A stretch of DNA of 20,682 bases from an uncultured Oscillospiraceae bacterium (GCA_910587255.1 CAJUKT010000106.1:1-20682); one strand, 5' to 3'; positions 1 through 6,728 are shown, numbered from the stretch's first letter. The notes: a model not told the origin generated them from the letters alone. Program-made: numbers and translations.

Positions 1-2
1 GT

Positions 3-119
3 TCTTTGGCCTGGATCAACAATTCCCGCCGTCTTTCCAAAGACTATGAAGTGTCTGTCCGTTCTGCACAAGCTGTTTGCACCATTGCTGCTTTCAGCAC
101 TTTACTCAAGCGGTTTTAG
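3..119 (+). CDS. IS5-type transposase, C-terminal end (partial)
   Basis: The frame beginning at base 3 is open from the window edge and ends in TAG at 117-119. It encodes about 38 residues containing RRLSKDYE followed by a helical tail ending LLKRF. This matches the C-terminal signature of IS5/IS4-group DDE transposases, in which an (F/L)AW..RRLSKDYE block follows the last catalytic glutamate. Only the tail is in the window, so catalytic residues cannot be judged. The insertion sequence must end shortly after the stop codon, because phage-like coding sequence resumes by about position 135. The exact terminal inverted repeat cannot be placed without the other end. Confidence 0.7.
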   Translation, partial: SLAWINNSRRLSKDYEVSVRSAQAVCTIAAFSTLLKRF

Positions 120-134
120 CCTATTGGTACAGCT

Positions 135-310
135 TCTTATATTCGGCTGGCGGCAATACGGCGCTCAATGTGACCAACATATCTGTTCACACTGTGGCCA
201 ACAATGCGGTTGGACTTGACCTTACCTTAGCCAATGGACTTACCGCTGGACAAACTTACAAATTGTATGGGCAGACAGATGCGCATCTGTTGCTTGACTG
301 TAATCTGTAG
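135..310 (+). pseudogene. 3' remnant of a phage structural (tail-type) gene cut by the IS
   Basis: From about 135 the frame ending in TAG at 308-310 reads as a beta-rich sequence with ALNVTNISVH, LTLANGLTAGQTYKL and a terminal LLLDCNL. This resembles C-termini of small phage tail or baseplate-associated proteins. The frame continues upstream into the transposase 3' end, but there it is out of frame with the transposase and not protein-like, so the true N-terminus has been removed by the IS. It sits directly before the DUF4376-like gene, as expected at the end of a tail module. Function beyond a structural role is not assignable. Confidence 0.5.
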
Positions 311-319
311 GAGGACGCT

Positions 320-1063
320 ATGGACGAATTTTACAACGAAACCGCAGCGCCGGAAACCGAGCCGGAGTTCGAGCCCGTCTATAACCGGCACTATATTACC
401 GTGGACGCCCAGGGCCGCGTCACCGACGGCTGGAGCGACGGGCCGCACCCGGGGCGGGACATATCCGGCGCAATCTGCATTGATGGGGAGGGCGGCTACC
501 AGTTCCGGCTCTTCCCCGGCGGGGAGGAGAACCCGCCGTTGTCTGCGGAGGACGGCGTGCCGCTGTACCGCTGGGACGGGGAAACGGCCGTCCCCCGAAC
601 GATGGAGGAGATCGAGGCGGACCGGGCCCCGTCTCTGGAGCTGGTCCAGGCGGAAAAGCTGGCCCAGCTGTCCGCCGCGTGCAACGCCGCCATTGTGGCC
701 GGGTGCGGCGTGGAGCTGCCGGACGGCTCTGTCGGGCATATCTCCCTCACCGCCGAGGATCAGATCAACCTCACCAACGCCCATGCCGCCGTGGCGGCCG
801 GGGCCCAGGCCTATCCCTACCACCTGGACGGCGGGCTGTGCGCGCTCTACCCTGCCGGGGCCATCCAGGCCATCGCCCGGGCCGCCACCGCCCACAAGCT
901 GTACCACACCACCTATTACAATCACATGGCGGCCTGGGTGCGGCGGTGCGAAATCGTGGAGGAGGTGTCCGCGATTACATACGGCGCGGCGCTGCCGGAG
1001 GATCTGGAAGAGCATATGGAGGCCATCCTGGGTGCCGCAGGGGGTGGGCTTGATGCTGTGTAA
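320..1063 (+). CDS. DUF4376-like phage tail-end protein
   Basis: This is a 247-residue soluble protein preceded by a strong ribosome binding site (TAGGAGG) 6-7 bases before the ATG. The N-terminal half is acidic with short beta motifs (YITVDAQGRVTDGWSDG; YQFRLFPGG). The C-terminal half (about residues 110-230) is helical with AEDQINLTNAHAAV and an AAWVRRCEIVEE segment, the pattern of DUF4376 proteins found after tail-fibre genes in prophages of gut Firmicutes. Its place between a tail-protein remnant and lysis genes supports a late structural or fibre-assembly-like role. The reaction or partner is unknown. Confidence 0.6.
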   Translation: MDEFYNETAAPETEPEFEPVYNRHYITVDAQGRVTDGWSDGPHPGRDISGAICIDGEGGYQFRLFPGGEENPPLSAEDGVPLYRWDGETAVPRTMEEIEADRAPSLELVQAEKLAQLSAACNAAIVAGCGVELPDGSVGHISLTAEDQINLTNAHAAVAAGAQAYPYHLDGGLCALYPAGAIQAIARAATAHKLYHTTYYNHMAAWVRRCEIVEEVSAITYGAALPEDLEEHMEAILGAAGGGLDAV

Positions 1064-1472
1064 ATGGGAGGGTCATGTCATCCGCTGGCTGTGCGGCGGG
1101 GTGCTGTACGGGGTGCTGGAGGTGCTGTGGCGGGGGCACACCCACTGGACCATGATGGTGCTGGCGGCGGCGCTGTGCGTGCCGCTGGATGTGGCCAACG
1201 AGCATTTTCCGTGGGAATTGCCCCTGGCCGTGCAAGCGGTACTGGGCGGGCTGGCCATCACCGCCGGGGAGCTGGCGGCGGGGCTGGTTCTTAACGTCTG
1301 GCTGGGGCTGGACATATGGGACTACGCCGGGCAGTGGGGGAATTTGTGGGGGCAGGTCTGCCCGCTGTACACCCTGCTGTGGTGCCTGCTGGCCGGGCCG
1401 GTGATTGTGGGCTTCGACTGGCTGGACTACTGGCTGTGCGGCGGGGAGAGGCCAAGGTACAGGCTGATTTGA
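1053..1472 (+). CDS. CmpB-like (putative ABC permease family) phage membrane protein
   Basis: This 139-residue protein is largely hydrophobic, with about four membrane segments (LCGGVLYGVLEVLW; MMVLAAALCVPLDV; AVLGGLAITAGELAAGLVLNVW; YTLLWCLLAGPVIVGF). The blocks GHxxR.LCGG..YG.LEVLWRGHTHWTM and GLDIWDYAG..GN.WGQ.CP are the conserved core of the PF06541 family, labelled putative ABC transporter permease. I chose ATG 1053, which overlaps the upstream gene by 11 bases, consistent with translational coupling. Single-domain versions beside holins in Clostridia prophages suggest a role at the membrane during lysis or superinfection. That role is inference; no ATPase partner is present here. Confidence 0.6.
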   Translation: MLCKWEGHVIRWLCGGVLYGVLEVLWRGHTHWTMMVLAAALCVPLDVANEHFPWELPLAVQAVLGGLAITAGELAAGLVLNVWLGLDIWDYAGQWGNLWGQVCPLYTLLWCLLAGPVIVGFDWLDYWLCGGERPRYRLI

Positions 1473-1484
1473 GGAGGGATATTT

Positions 1485-1571
1485 GTGGACGAGAACAGAA
1501 TCCAAGAAATAAGGGAACGGCTCCAAACGACCACGCCTGGAGCCTGGAGGATAAGGAGGGAAGCCGAATGA
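1485..1571 (+). CDS. 28-residue ORF, truncated ATPGxW-type phage protein
   Basis: A GTG start is preceded by GAGGAGGG (1471-1478) and encodes 28 residues: an RIQEIRERL helix, then TTTPGAW, then a basic tail. The IREDL-like helix followed by ATPGPW is the N-terminal signature of many phage small proteins (Ead/Ea22-like). Those run longer than 28 residues, so this looks like a truncated copy. Its stop overlaps the next ATG as ATGA at 1568-1571, which keeps translational coupling. It may be a relic rather than a functional peptide. Confidence 0.4.
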   Translation: MDENRIQEIRERLQTTTPGAWRIRREAE

Positions 1572-1780
1572 GTTTTACCAATGCGGCTATGCAACCACCT
1601 GAAAGAGTGGATTATCACCTGTGGTGTACGTGCAAAGAAGATCCCCCTATGATGTCGTGCCTCTACTGCGGTGCAAGGATTAACCTCCAGAAGCAGCGGT
1701 TGGAGGAAATACGATACGGGTGCCCGGATAATCCATCTCAGCAGAAGCGAAATCAGTATACTCCTTGCCCCGAAAAATAA
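1568..1780 (+). CDS. Small cysteine-rich phage protein, 3' end possibly replaced
   Basis: This 70-residue ORF has a strong ribosome binding site (AAGGAGGGA, 1553-1561) and an ATGA overlap with the ORF before it. It carries CTC (residues 20-22), CLYC (31-34) and a later C, so it could bind zinc. The last 100 bases overlap the 3' end of the convergent reverse-strand metallopeptidase gene. Base composition becomes AT-rich through this overlap, which suggests the original 3' end was lost when the reverse-strand module arrived. No family is recognised. Confidence 0.4.
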   Translation: MSFTNAAMQPPERVDYHLWCTCKEDPPMMSCLYCGARINLQKQRLEEIRYGCPDNPSQQKRNQYTPCPEK

Positions 1781-2483
1781 TAGAGTGAGTTGAAAACAAA
1801 TTAAAGGTTCCAAAAAGACAGGCAAGTGACCCAAACGCAGATTCGGGATCGTTATAGCCAACTTGGGAAATAGCTTCAGCAGCGCTTAAACAGCAAACTA
1901 CAAGACTTTGGTTCTTGGGCAAATACAATTGCAACAGTTGATTTACAGATATAGGGTCGGCCGCCAGTTTCAGAAACATTAACATAAGTGCGGCGCTTAA
2001 AAAATCGTCACCCTCATAAACATGGCCTTTTCGAATAATTTTCTCAGCCCTTATAATTCGTTGACTGTAAAAGTAACTGGATGTATAGCTGTTTTGTTTT
2101 AATCGAAAATCTACATTCAAGTCTAAAATGCTTGATACGAACAAGGAACCAAGGTTGTCATAGTAATTTTGATTAGTCACGGTCACAGAAGTACAGCGAG
2201 TGCGGGTATATGGGAAACCTTCTTCGATTTGGCAGAGATGATAGAGCTCATGCAAAAGATTTGTCTCAAAGGCAATGTTGATTTGATTTTTCTTTGCCGC
2301 GCTTAAAAGTGATTCTTTACAATAGATGTAATAGGCATCTGGTTGCCAAGCGTCACACTGGCCGTAAGAAGAAGTTTTGCTCGGGTCTGTAAAACGATAC
2401 TCAACTGGCTTTGAAAGGCATTGCGTGATTTCCTTGATGAGGCTTGCAGTTTTTTCTGAGAGTTCTTTTCCCAAGATATTCAT
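1680..2483 (-). CDS. Putative zinc metallopeptidase (HExxH), moron-like
   Basis: This is a 267-residue protein. An upstream in-frame ATG at 2504 exists, but AGGAGGTG lies 8 bases before ATG 2483, which I take as the start. Residues 78-82 are HELYH, an HExxH zinc motif in a hydrophobic helix (ETNLLHELYHLCQIEEGF), as in IrrE/ImmA-like and other gluzincin folds. A following helix (LGSLFVSSILDLNVDFRL, about 111-128) could supply the third ligand. The gene is on the opposite strand to its neighbours, is clearly more AT-rich, and has its own promoter-like sequence. These features fit a horizontally acquired prophage cargo gene. No signal peptide is seen; the substrate is unknown. Confidence 0.5.
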   Translation of the reverse strand: MNILGKELSEKTASLIKEITQCLSKPVEYRFTDPSKTSSYGQCDAWQPDAYYIYCKESLLSAAKKNQINIAFETNLLHELYHLCQIEEGFPYTRTRCTSVTVTNQNYYDNLGSLFVSSILDLNVDFRLKQNSYTSSYFYSQRIIRAEKIIRKGHVYEGDDFLSAALMLMFLKLAADPISVNQLLQLYLPKNQSLVVCCLSAAEAISQVGYNDPESAFGSLACLFGTFNLFSTHSIIFRGKEYTDFASAEMDYPGTRIVFPPTAASGG

Positions 2484-2502
2484 GAAGTATGCACCTCCTA
2501 TC

Positions 2503-2533
2503 ATTATCCTACGGCAGGAGGGGGGGAAGTCAA
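2503..2533 (-). promoter_or_regulatory. Promoter for the reverse-strand metallopeptidase
   Basis: On the minus strand TTGACT (2533-2528) matches five of six -35 bases. Downstream, TAGGAT fits a -10 at 16-base spacing and GATAAT (2508-2503) fits at 19. Either way transcription would begin almost on top of the AGGAGGTG ribosome binding site, giving a very short leader. Confidence 0.4.
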
Positions 2534-2558
2534 TTTTTATTTTTTGGAGGTTTCACAA

Positions 2559-3035
2559 ATGGAAAAGGCAATCAATCAGATCAAGATGGCGGCGGCCGGG
2601 CTGCTGGGGCTGCTCACGGGGCTGTGGGGCTGGTTCGGGTGGCTGGTGGTGGGGTGGATCGGGTGCATGGCGCTGGATTACCTCACCGGGTCCATGGCGG
2701 CGGCCAAGGAGGGCGAGTGGTCCAGCGCCCGCGCCCGGGAGGGCATCTGGCACAAGTGCGGCATGATCGTGGTGGTGCTGGTGGCGGCGGGAGCGGACAT
2801 GCTGATCTCCCTGGTGCTGGCCCACCTGCCGCTGGTGACGCTGCCCTTCGAGTACGCGGGGCTGGTATGCCCGGTGGTGCTGGTATGGTACATCGTGACG
2901 GAGCTGGGCAGCATTGTGGAGAACGCCGTAGCCATGGGGGCGGTGGCGCCCAAGTGGCTGGTGAAGCTGCTGGCCATGAGCAAGAGCGCGGTGGACAGCG
3001 CCGGAGACAAGCTGGGCGGGGATGGGCATGAGTAA
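2559..3035 (+). CDS. Phage holin, holin_4 (toxin-secretion/TcdE-like) family
   Basis: This is a 158-residue protein starting at ATG 2559, with GGAGG 8 bases upstream. It has an N-terminal membrane segment (AAAGLLGLLTGLWGWFGWLVVGW) followed by the family-typical MALDYLTGSMAAAKEGEWSSARAREGIWHK block. Two further hydrophobic segments follow (MIVVVLVAAGADMLISLVL; YAGLVCPVVLVWYIVTELGSIVENA), then a charged tail. This is the PF05105 layout (phage holin family 4). It would form lesions in the cytoplasmic membrane that release or activate the endolysin encoded by the overlapping next gene. Confidence 0.9.
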   Translation: MEKAINQIKMAAAGLLGLLTGLWGWFGWLVVGWIGCMALDYLTGSMAAAKEGEWSSARAREGIWHKCGMIVVVLVAAGADMLISLVLAHLPLVTLPFEYAGLVCPVVLVWYIVTELGSIVENAVAMGAVAPKWLVKLLAMSKSAVDSAGDKLGGDGHE

Positions 3036-4413
3036 CGGGCGCGTCATATGGGACAAGCTGCTGGCCGCTGGGCTCACCCCGGCGGGGGCGGCGGGGCTGA
3101 TGGGAAATCTCCAGGCGGAGAGCGGGCTAAACCCTCGAAACCTGCAAAACGTCTGCGAGGAAAAGCTGGGCTTCACCGACGAGGCCTACACCGCTGCCGT
3201 GGACTGCGGGACCTATGGCTCCTTCGTCACCGATGGCGCGGGCTACGGCCTGGCCCAGTGGACTCACCCCAGCCGCAAGGCCGCCTTGCTGGCCTTTGCG
3301 CAGGCCCAGGGCGCGTCTATCGGGGAGCTGGACATGCAGATAGACTACCTGCTCCACGAGCTCCAGACGCTGTTTAAACCGCTGTGGGACAAGCTCCGGG
3401 CCACGGCCTGCGTGCGGGAGGCGTCAGACTGCGTGCTGCTCCAGTTTGAGCGGCCCGCCAGCATCAGCGACCCCGATAAGCGTCAGGAGGTAAAGTACCG
3501 CAGGGCCCGGCTGGCCCAGGAGGTTTACGACAAATTTGCAAAGGAGGCAGGCCGCATGAAGCTGCTGAAATGTCTGCTCACCGCCAACGACTGTTACAAA
3601 GCCGGGCACACCATCAAGCCCAAGGGGGTGATGGTCCACTCCACCGGGGCAAATAACCCTATGCTGCGGCGGTATGTGCAGCCGGTGGCCTCCACGCCCG
3701 GCCGGGAGGAGCTGCTGGCCCAGCTGGGCGTCAACCCCAACGGCAACCACTGGAATCAGCCGCGGGTGTGGATTTACACGGACGGCAGCCGGACAGTTGG
3801 CACCAGGAACTACAGCAAGAAGCTGCAGCGGGTGTTGTATGAGCCCTGCGTCCACGGATTTATCGGGAAGCTGGCGGACGGCAGTGTGGCCGCCGTCCAG
3901 ACCCTGCCGTGGAATCACCGGGGCTGGCACTGTGGCTCCGGCAGAAAAGGCAGCGCCAATGACACCCATATCTCCTTTGAGATCTGCGAGGATGGGCTTA
4001 CCGACCCGGCGTACTTCCAGCAGGCGTACCAGACCGCCGTGGAGCTCACCGCCATGCTGTGTAAGGAGTACGGGCTTGACCCCCTGGCGGACGGGGTGGT
4101 GATTTGCCATCAGGAGGGCTATCGCCGGGGAGTGGCGTCCAACCACGGGGACGTCTACAACTGGTTCCCCCGGCATGGCAAGCGCATGGACGATTTCCGG
4201 GCGGATGTGGCCTGGGCGATGAAAATGAAAGAGGAGGATGATGAGATGAAGTATTACGCGACGCTGAAGGACGTGCCGGAGTGGTACAAGCCCGCAGTAC
4301 AAAAGGTGGTGGACAGAGGCGCGCTCAACGGCACCGGTGGCGGAGAGCTGAACGTGTCCGAGGATTTCTGCCGTACCATGACTGTGCTGGATCGGATGGG
4401 AAAACTGGATTGA
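3022..4413 (+). CDS. Two-domain endolysin: tail-lysozyme plus N-acetylmuramoyl-L-alanine amidase
   Basis: This 463-residue lysin overlaps the holin stop; ATG 3022 and ATG 3028 are both possible starts. Residues about 8-175 match the phage tail lysozyme fold (PF18013): AGLMGNLQAESGLNP with probable catalytic Glu33, then GYGLAQWTHPSRKAALL. Residues about 180-400 match Amidase_2: HSTG (His206), WNHRGWHCG, ISFEICEDG, and CHQEGYRRGVASNHGDV with further zinc-ligand histidines. The C-terminus (about 410-463) reads like an SLH-type wall-binding segment (YYATLKDVPEWYKPAVQKVVDRGALNG). The enzyme would cut both the glycan strand and the sugar-peptide amide bond at lysis. Pairing with the holin makes the assignment secure. 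Confidence 0.9.
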   Translation: MGMSNGRVIWDKLLAAGLTPAGAAGLMGNLQAESGLNPRNLQNVCEEKLGFTDEAYTAAVDCGTYGSFVTDGAGYGLAQWTHPSRKAALLAFAQAQGASIGELDMQIDYLLHELQTLFKPLWDKLRATACVREASDCVLLQFERPASISDPDKRQEVKYRRARLAQEVYDKFAKEAGRMKLLKCLLTANDCYKAGHTIKPKGVMVHSTGANNPMLRRYVQPVASTPGREELLAQLGVNPNGNHWNQPRVWIYTDGSRTVGTRNYSKKLQRVLYEPCVHGFIGKLADGSVAAVQTLPWNHRGWHCGSGRKGSANDTHISFEICEDGLTDPAYFQQAYQTAVELTAMLCKEYGLDPLADGVVICHQEGYRRGVASNHGDVYNWFPRHGKRMDDFRADVAWAMKMKEEDDEMKYYATLKDVPEWYKPAVQKVVDRGALNGTGGGELNVSEDFCRTMTVLDRMGKLD

Positions 4414-4428
4414 CAGAAAGGAAAAGGC

Positions 4429-4710
4429 ATGGAGAAAGACAAAACAAGCGTGCCATATATCGTATACGAGGGAGAAATGGCAAGAGCTGAGCGGCGGGAC
4501 AAACGACAGTGGGTTGTTATCATTTTCCTGATTGTTTCGCTGCTGGCAAGCAATATCGGGTGGCTTGTGTATGAAAGCCAATTTGAGACGTACACCTACG
4601 ATTACACCCAAGACGGTGAAGGTTTGAACAACATCAACACTGGAGAACAGGGAGATGTGCTGTATGGGCCAGAGGCTGAAAATAAAGGTCAGAAAGAAAA
4701 AGAACGGTAA
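4429..4710 (+). CDS. Small single-pass membrane protein of lysis cassette
   Basis: This is a 93-residue protein 15 bases after the endolysin, with AAAGGAAAAGG upstream of the ATG. A charged N-terminus (about 25 residues) precedes one membrane segment (VVIIFLIVSLLASNIGWLVY, about 29-48). An acidic, polar tail with GEGLNNINTGEQGDVLYG follows. Proteins of this layout recur after endolysin genes in Clostridia prophages, as far as I recall; their function is not established. A spanin-like or anti-holin role cannot be supported from sequence alone. Confidence 0.55.
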   Translation: MEKDKTSVPYIVYEGEMARAERRDKRQWVVIIFLIVSLLASNIGWLVYESQFETYTYDYTQDGEGLNNINTGEQGDVLYGPEAENKGQKEKER

Positions 4711-4737
4711 GGCAACGGGCCGGAAAGTGAAAAAGAA

Positions 4738-4944
4738 GTGAAACAAAGCTTTGATTTGTCCCGTTCTGAGCTTGAAAAGCTTATTGACGAATGGATTTTC
4801 CGGGAGAAAGACCGGGCAATTCTAAAAAGACGTTTGCTGGACGGAATCACATACGAGACGCTTGCGGAGGAGTTTGAGATGTCCGTCCGGCAAATAAAAA
4901 ACATTGTCTACAAATCAGAGGACAGACTTTTTAATCACAAATAA
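4738..4944 (+). CDS. Sigma-70 region 4-like HTH protein
   Basis: This 68-residue protein starts at GTG 4738. It has an RAILKRRLLDGITYETLAEEFEMSVRQIKNIVYKSEDRLF core, a complete helix-turn-helix of the sigma region 4 type (TYETLAEEFEMS as first helix and turn, VRQIKNIVYK as recognition helix). No region 2 is present, so it is not a full sigma factor. It resembles small late regulators such as ArpU/RinA-like phage transcription activators. It is the last gene before a strong terminator, which fits a late-gene regulator or a lysogeny-linked control protein. Confidence 0.55.
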   Translation: MKQSFDLSRSELEKLIDEWIFREKDRAILKRRLLDGITYETLAEEFEMSVRQIKNIVYKSEDRLFNHK

Positions 4945-4960
4945 AAATTGCATGAAATAT

Positions 4961-4993
4961 GCCCGCTGGCTTCATCGTCAGCGGGCTTTTTTT
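4961..4993 (+). terminator. Rho-independent terminator closing the lysis operon
   Basis: GCCCGCTG and CAGCGGGC form an 8-bp stem immediately followed by an uninterrupted run of T (4986-4993). It begins 16 bases after the HTH gene stop. Confidence 0.85.
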
Positions 4994-5009
4994 ATGCGAA
5001 AATATGACC

Positions 5010-5089
5010 ATAGGAGGGCGCGGAGATTTGGCGGCATGGCCGCCATGCCAACAGGCATTTTTGCGCCCTCCTATTCTTTTTTTGGAGGT
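5010..5089 (+). ncRNA. Hairpin-rich leader, possible attenuator or RBS switch, before the accessory cassette
   Basis: Bases 5010-5021 and 5063-5074 form a perfect 12-bp stem (ATAGGAGGGCGC / GCGCCCTCCTAT) followed by T7 at 5077-5083. Inside it, GGCATGGC (5033-5040) pairs with GCCATGCC (5042-5049). Alternatively ATGCC (5045-5049) pairs with GGCAT (5054-5058), so two inner folds exclude each other. CCTCC (5067-5071) in the outer stem is also complementary to the GGAGG ribosome binding site at 5084-5088. The element lies 17 bases after the previous terminator and 13 bases before the next ATG. It may be only a second terminator, but the competing pairings look regulatory. Confidence 0.45.
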
Positions 5090-5095
5090 ATCCCC

Positions 5096-5251
5096 ATGTA
5101 CGATATTGACCGCTTGATCAATGCCGGAATGGACGTGGAAACCGCTTTTGACATCGTGTTTTGGTATAAGCGGCAGGGAAATGATTCCGGGCTGAAGCGG
5201 TATATTTGCGAGATTGAGCGCGGCCAGCGGCAGAGGCCAAACGATGGGTAA
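5096..5251 (+). CDS. 51-residue conserved-looking small protein, first gene of cassette
   Basis: ATG 5096 follows GGAGGT at 5084-5089 directly after the hairpin leader. The product begins MYDIDRLINAGMDVETAFDIVFWYK and ends in a charged helix, so it is predicted all-helical and soluble. It resembles a short helical pairing or adaptor module; no enzyme motif is present. The stop overlaps the start of the cysteine-peptidase-like gene by 8 bases, so the two are probably translationally coupled and may act together. The function is unknown. Confidence 0.6.
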   Translation: MYDIDRLINAGMDVETAFDIVFWYKRQGNDSGLKRYICEIERGQRQRPNDG

Positions 5252-5627
5252 CTATGCCTATTACCAGCCGAACCCGGCGGGAAAAAGCGTGGGAGACTGC
5301 ACCGTTCGGGCTATAGCAAAGGCTTTGGGACAGACCTGGGAAGAAACCTATGTTGGGTTGTCTCTGGAAGGTTTTAGTCGGGGAGACCTGCCCAACGCGG
5401 ACAGTGTGTGGGGGCCGTATCTTAAAGACCACGGCTTTACCCGCCATTGGATGCCAGATGATTGCCCGGACTGCTACACGGTGGCGGATTTTGCCGCCGA
5501 CCACCCAGATGGAACGTTTATCCTTTCCATGCCAGGACGCCATGTGGTGGCTGTAGCGGACGGGCAATTTTGGGATAGCTGGAACAGCGGGGGAGAAGTT
5601 CCAACATACTATTGGACGCGTTCTTGA
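5244..5627 (+). CDS. Papain-like cysteine peptidase candidate
   Basis: The 127-residue product starts at ATG 5244, overlapping the upstream gene. The N-terminal block NPAGKSVGDCTVRAIAKAL places Cys19 at the start of a helix. Later, GTFILSMPGRHVVAVADGQFWDSWN supplies His100 on a beta strand and Asp111 or Asn114 next to a Trp. A Cys at a helix N-terminus, a strand His and a nearby Asp/Asn is the order expected of a papain/NlpC-like peptidase, and the length suits a minimal fold. No signal peptide is visible, so it would act in the cytoplasm or in a virion. The substrate is unknown; a processing role for cassette proteins is a guess. Confidence 0.5.
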   Translation: MGNYAYYQPNPAGKSVGDCTVRAIAKALGQTWEETYVGLSLEGFSRGDLPNADSVWGPYLKDHGFTRHWMPDDCPDCYTVADFAADHPDGTFILSMPGRHVVAVADGQFWDSWNSGGEVPTYYWTRS

Positions 5628-5724
5628 AAGTTACCGGCAAGTAAAAAAACCATTGTAGCGCAATTGGTTATAGCAATTCCATCCAAAAACTTGCTTACTC
5701 GATCAAGTAAAAGGAGTATTTACA

Positions 5725-6216
5725 ATGGCCTATCAACCGTACCCATACGGGGGCTACCAACCCGCACCATACTACCCCAGCCCGGTGCCTGACCAGCTGG
5801 CCCAGCTTCGACAGAGCCAGGTGATGCAGGGGGCGCAGGTGGCACAGCATCCTCAGCCCATGCAAACCAATATGGGGCCAATTACCCCAGCTGGCGGGCC
5901 GCAAAACGGCGGAATTATTTGGGTGAGCGGCAAAGGAGAAGCTGACGGCTACCTCGTAGCCCCAAACAGTGCTGTGGCCCTGTGGGACGCAAACAACCCG
6001 GTCATCTATTTGCGTAAGGCCGACAGCACCGGGAAGCCCTCCACCGTAGTCTATGACCTTGTGGAGCGGACGGACAACACCGCACCCCAGCAGGCCGCGC
6101 CTCAAATTGACTGGAGCCAGTTCATCACCCGCGACCAGCTGGAAGACATCCTTGCGGAGCGGTTCAAACGGCCCGCAAAGGCCGCTAAAGTAAAGGAGGA
6201 TACAGAGAATGGCTAA
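5725..6216 (+). CDS. Pro/Tyr/Gln-rich protein of unknown function
   Basis: This 163-residue protein has AAAAGGAG 8-9 bases before ATG. Residues 1-30 are a low-complexity tract of YQPYPYGGYQPAPYYPSP type. A Gln-rich helix (DQLAQLRQSQVMQGAQ) comes next. A compact middle domain (about 70-115) contains IIWVSGKGEADGYLVAPNSAVALWDANNPVIYLRKAD. A Lys/Glu-rich tail follows a TRDQLEDILAERF helix. The IIWV..G...A..Y.VAPN.....WD....IYL.K.D core recurs, to my recollection, in gut Clostridia mobile DNA with a similar YP-rich front. The layout suggests a self-associating or virion-associated scaffold. It overlaps the next gene by 8 bases. Confidence 0.55.
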   Translation: MAYQPYPYGGYQPAPYYPSPVPDQLAQLRQSQVMQGAQVAQHPQPMQTNMGPITPAGGPQNGGIIWVSGKGEADGYLVAPNSAVALWDANNPVIYLRKADSTGKPSTVVYDLVERTDNTAPQQAAPQIDWSQFITRDQLEDILAERFKRPAKAAKVKEDTENG

Positions 6217-6451
6217 TCCGTTTCGTGAGGCGATGGGCGGCGCACAGGGCCCCCAGGGCGGTCCTATAAATAGGATGCAGGCATTTCAACAGTTTATGCA
6301 ACAAAACCAGGGAAAAAACTCCAATGAGATGATACAGGAGCTACTTACTTCTGGCAAGCTCAATCAGCAGCAACTCAACCAGTTTCAGAAAATGGCAAAG
6401 CAAGTGGAAGGCCCATTGAGCGCGTTAAAGGGTATGTTTGGGTTTAAGTGA
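6209..6451 (+). CDS. Small Gln/Met-rich helical protein
   Basis: The 80-residue product starts within the 3' end of the preceding gene (AAAGGAGG upstream, 8-base overlap). It begins MANPFREAMGGAQGPQGG, continues as Gln-rich helix (MQAFQQFMQQNQGKNSNEMIQELL), then SGKLNQQQLNQFQKMAKQ and ends GMFGFK. There are no cysteines and no membrane segment. The coupling to the Pro/Tyr-rich gene suggests the products work together. The helix-turn-helix-like SGKLNQQQLNQF pattern is a helical hairpin rather than a DNA-binding motif. The function is unknown. Confidence 0.55.
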   Translation: MANPFREAMGGAQGPQGGPINRMQAFQQFMQQNQGKNSNEMIQELLTSGKLNQQQLNQFQKMAKQVEGPLSALKGMFGFK

Positions 6452-6617
6452 TTGTCTCGCGTTCTGTTTCAATCGCGTTGAATCCATCTTTAATTTGTTC
6501 TTGCAAGGTCGAAAAAGATTTATTTATTTCAAGCGTTGTTTTGCAGATTGGGCAACATGGTTTTCCTGAAAACTTATCTGTTGCTTGAAAATATTTGCAA
6601 AAAAAGCACAATTCCAT
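6444..6617 (-). CDS. Small zinc-ribbon protein
   Basis: This is a 57-residue reverse-strand ORF. AGAGGTG lies 9 bases before ATG 6617; the in-frame GTG further upstream falls inside that ribosome binding site. Cys4/Cys7 (CFFC) and Cys22/Cys25 (CPIC) make a classic four-cysteine zinc ribbon. A helical tail (STLQEQIKDGFNAIETERE) follows. It is less GC-rich than the flanking cassette genes and its 3' end overlaps the convergent gene by 8 bases. It probably belongs with the reverse-strand HNH gene as an inserted unit. The role is unknown; DNA or protein binding is plausible. Confidence 0.5.
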   Translation of the reverse strand: MELCFFCKYFQATDKFSGKPCCPICKTTLEINKSFSTLQEQIKDGFNAIETERETIT

Positions 6618-6663
6618 AACAAACTTCACCTCTTAAAACATTTTACCACAAGCAATCAATCTG

Positions 6664-6728
6664 TGCAATCGTCTGGCCAGACGTTGCAAATACATCAACA
6701 AAGGAGCGGAGGCCGTTAAGCCCCCGCT
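6664..6728 (-). promoter_or_regulatory. Palindrome and hairpin between the two reverse-strand genes
   Basis: CGTCTGGCCAGACG (6670-6683) is a perfect 14-bp palindrome, extended by TGCAA (6664-6668) and TTGCA (6684-6688) with a single bulged T. A second imperfect hairpin, AGCGGAGG (6705-6712) with CCCCCGCT (6721-6728), encloses the HNH stop codon and may act as a weak terminator. The palindrome could be an operator or protein-binding site for the zinc-ribbon gene. Confidence 0.4.

Noticed and set aside
3424..4746. 440-residue minus-strand ORF under the endolysin
   Set aside because: Product is low-complexity and His/Leu-rich with no family, and the plus strand encodes an evident lysin.
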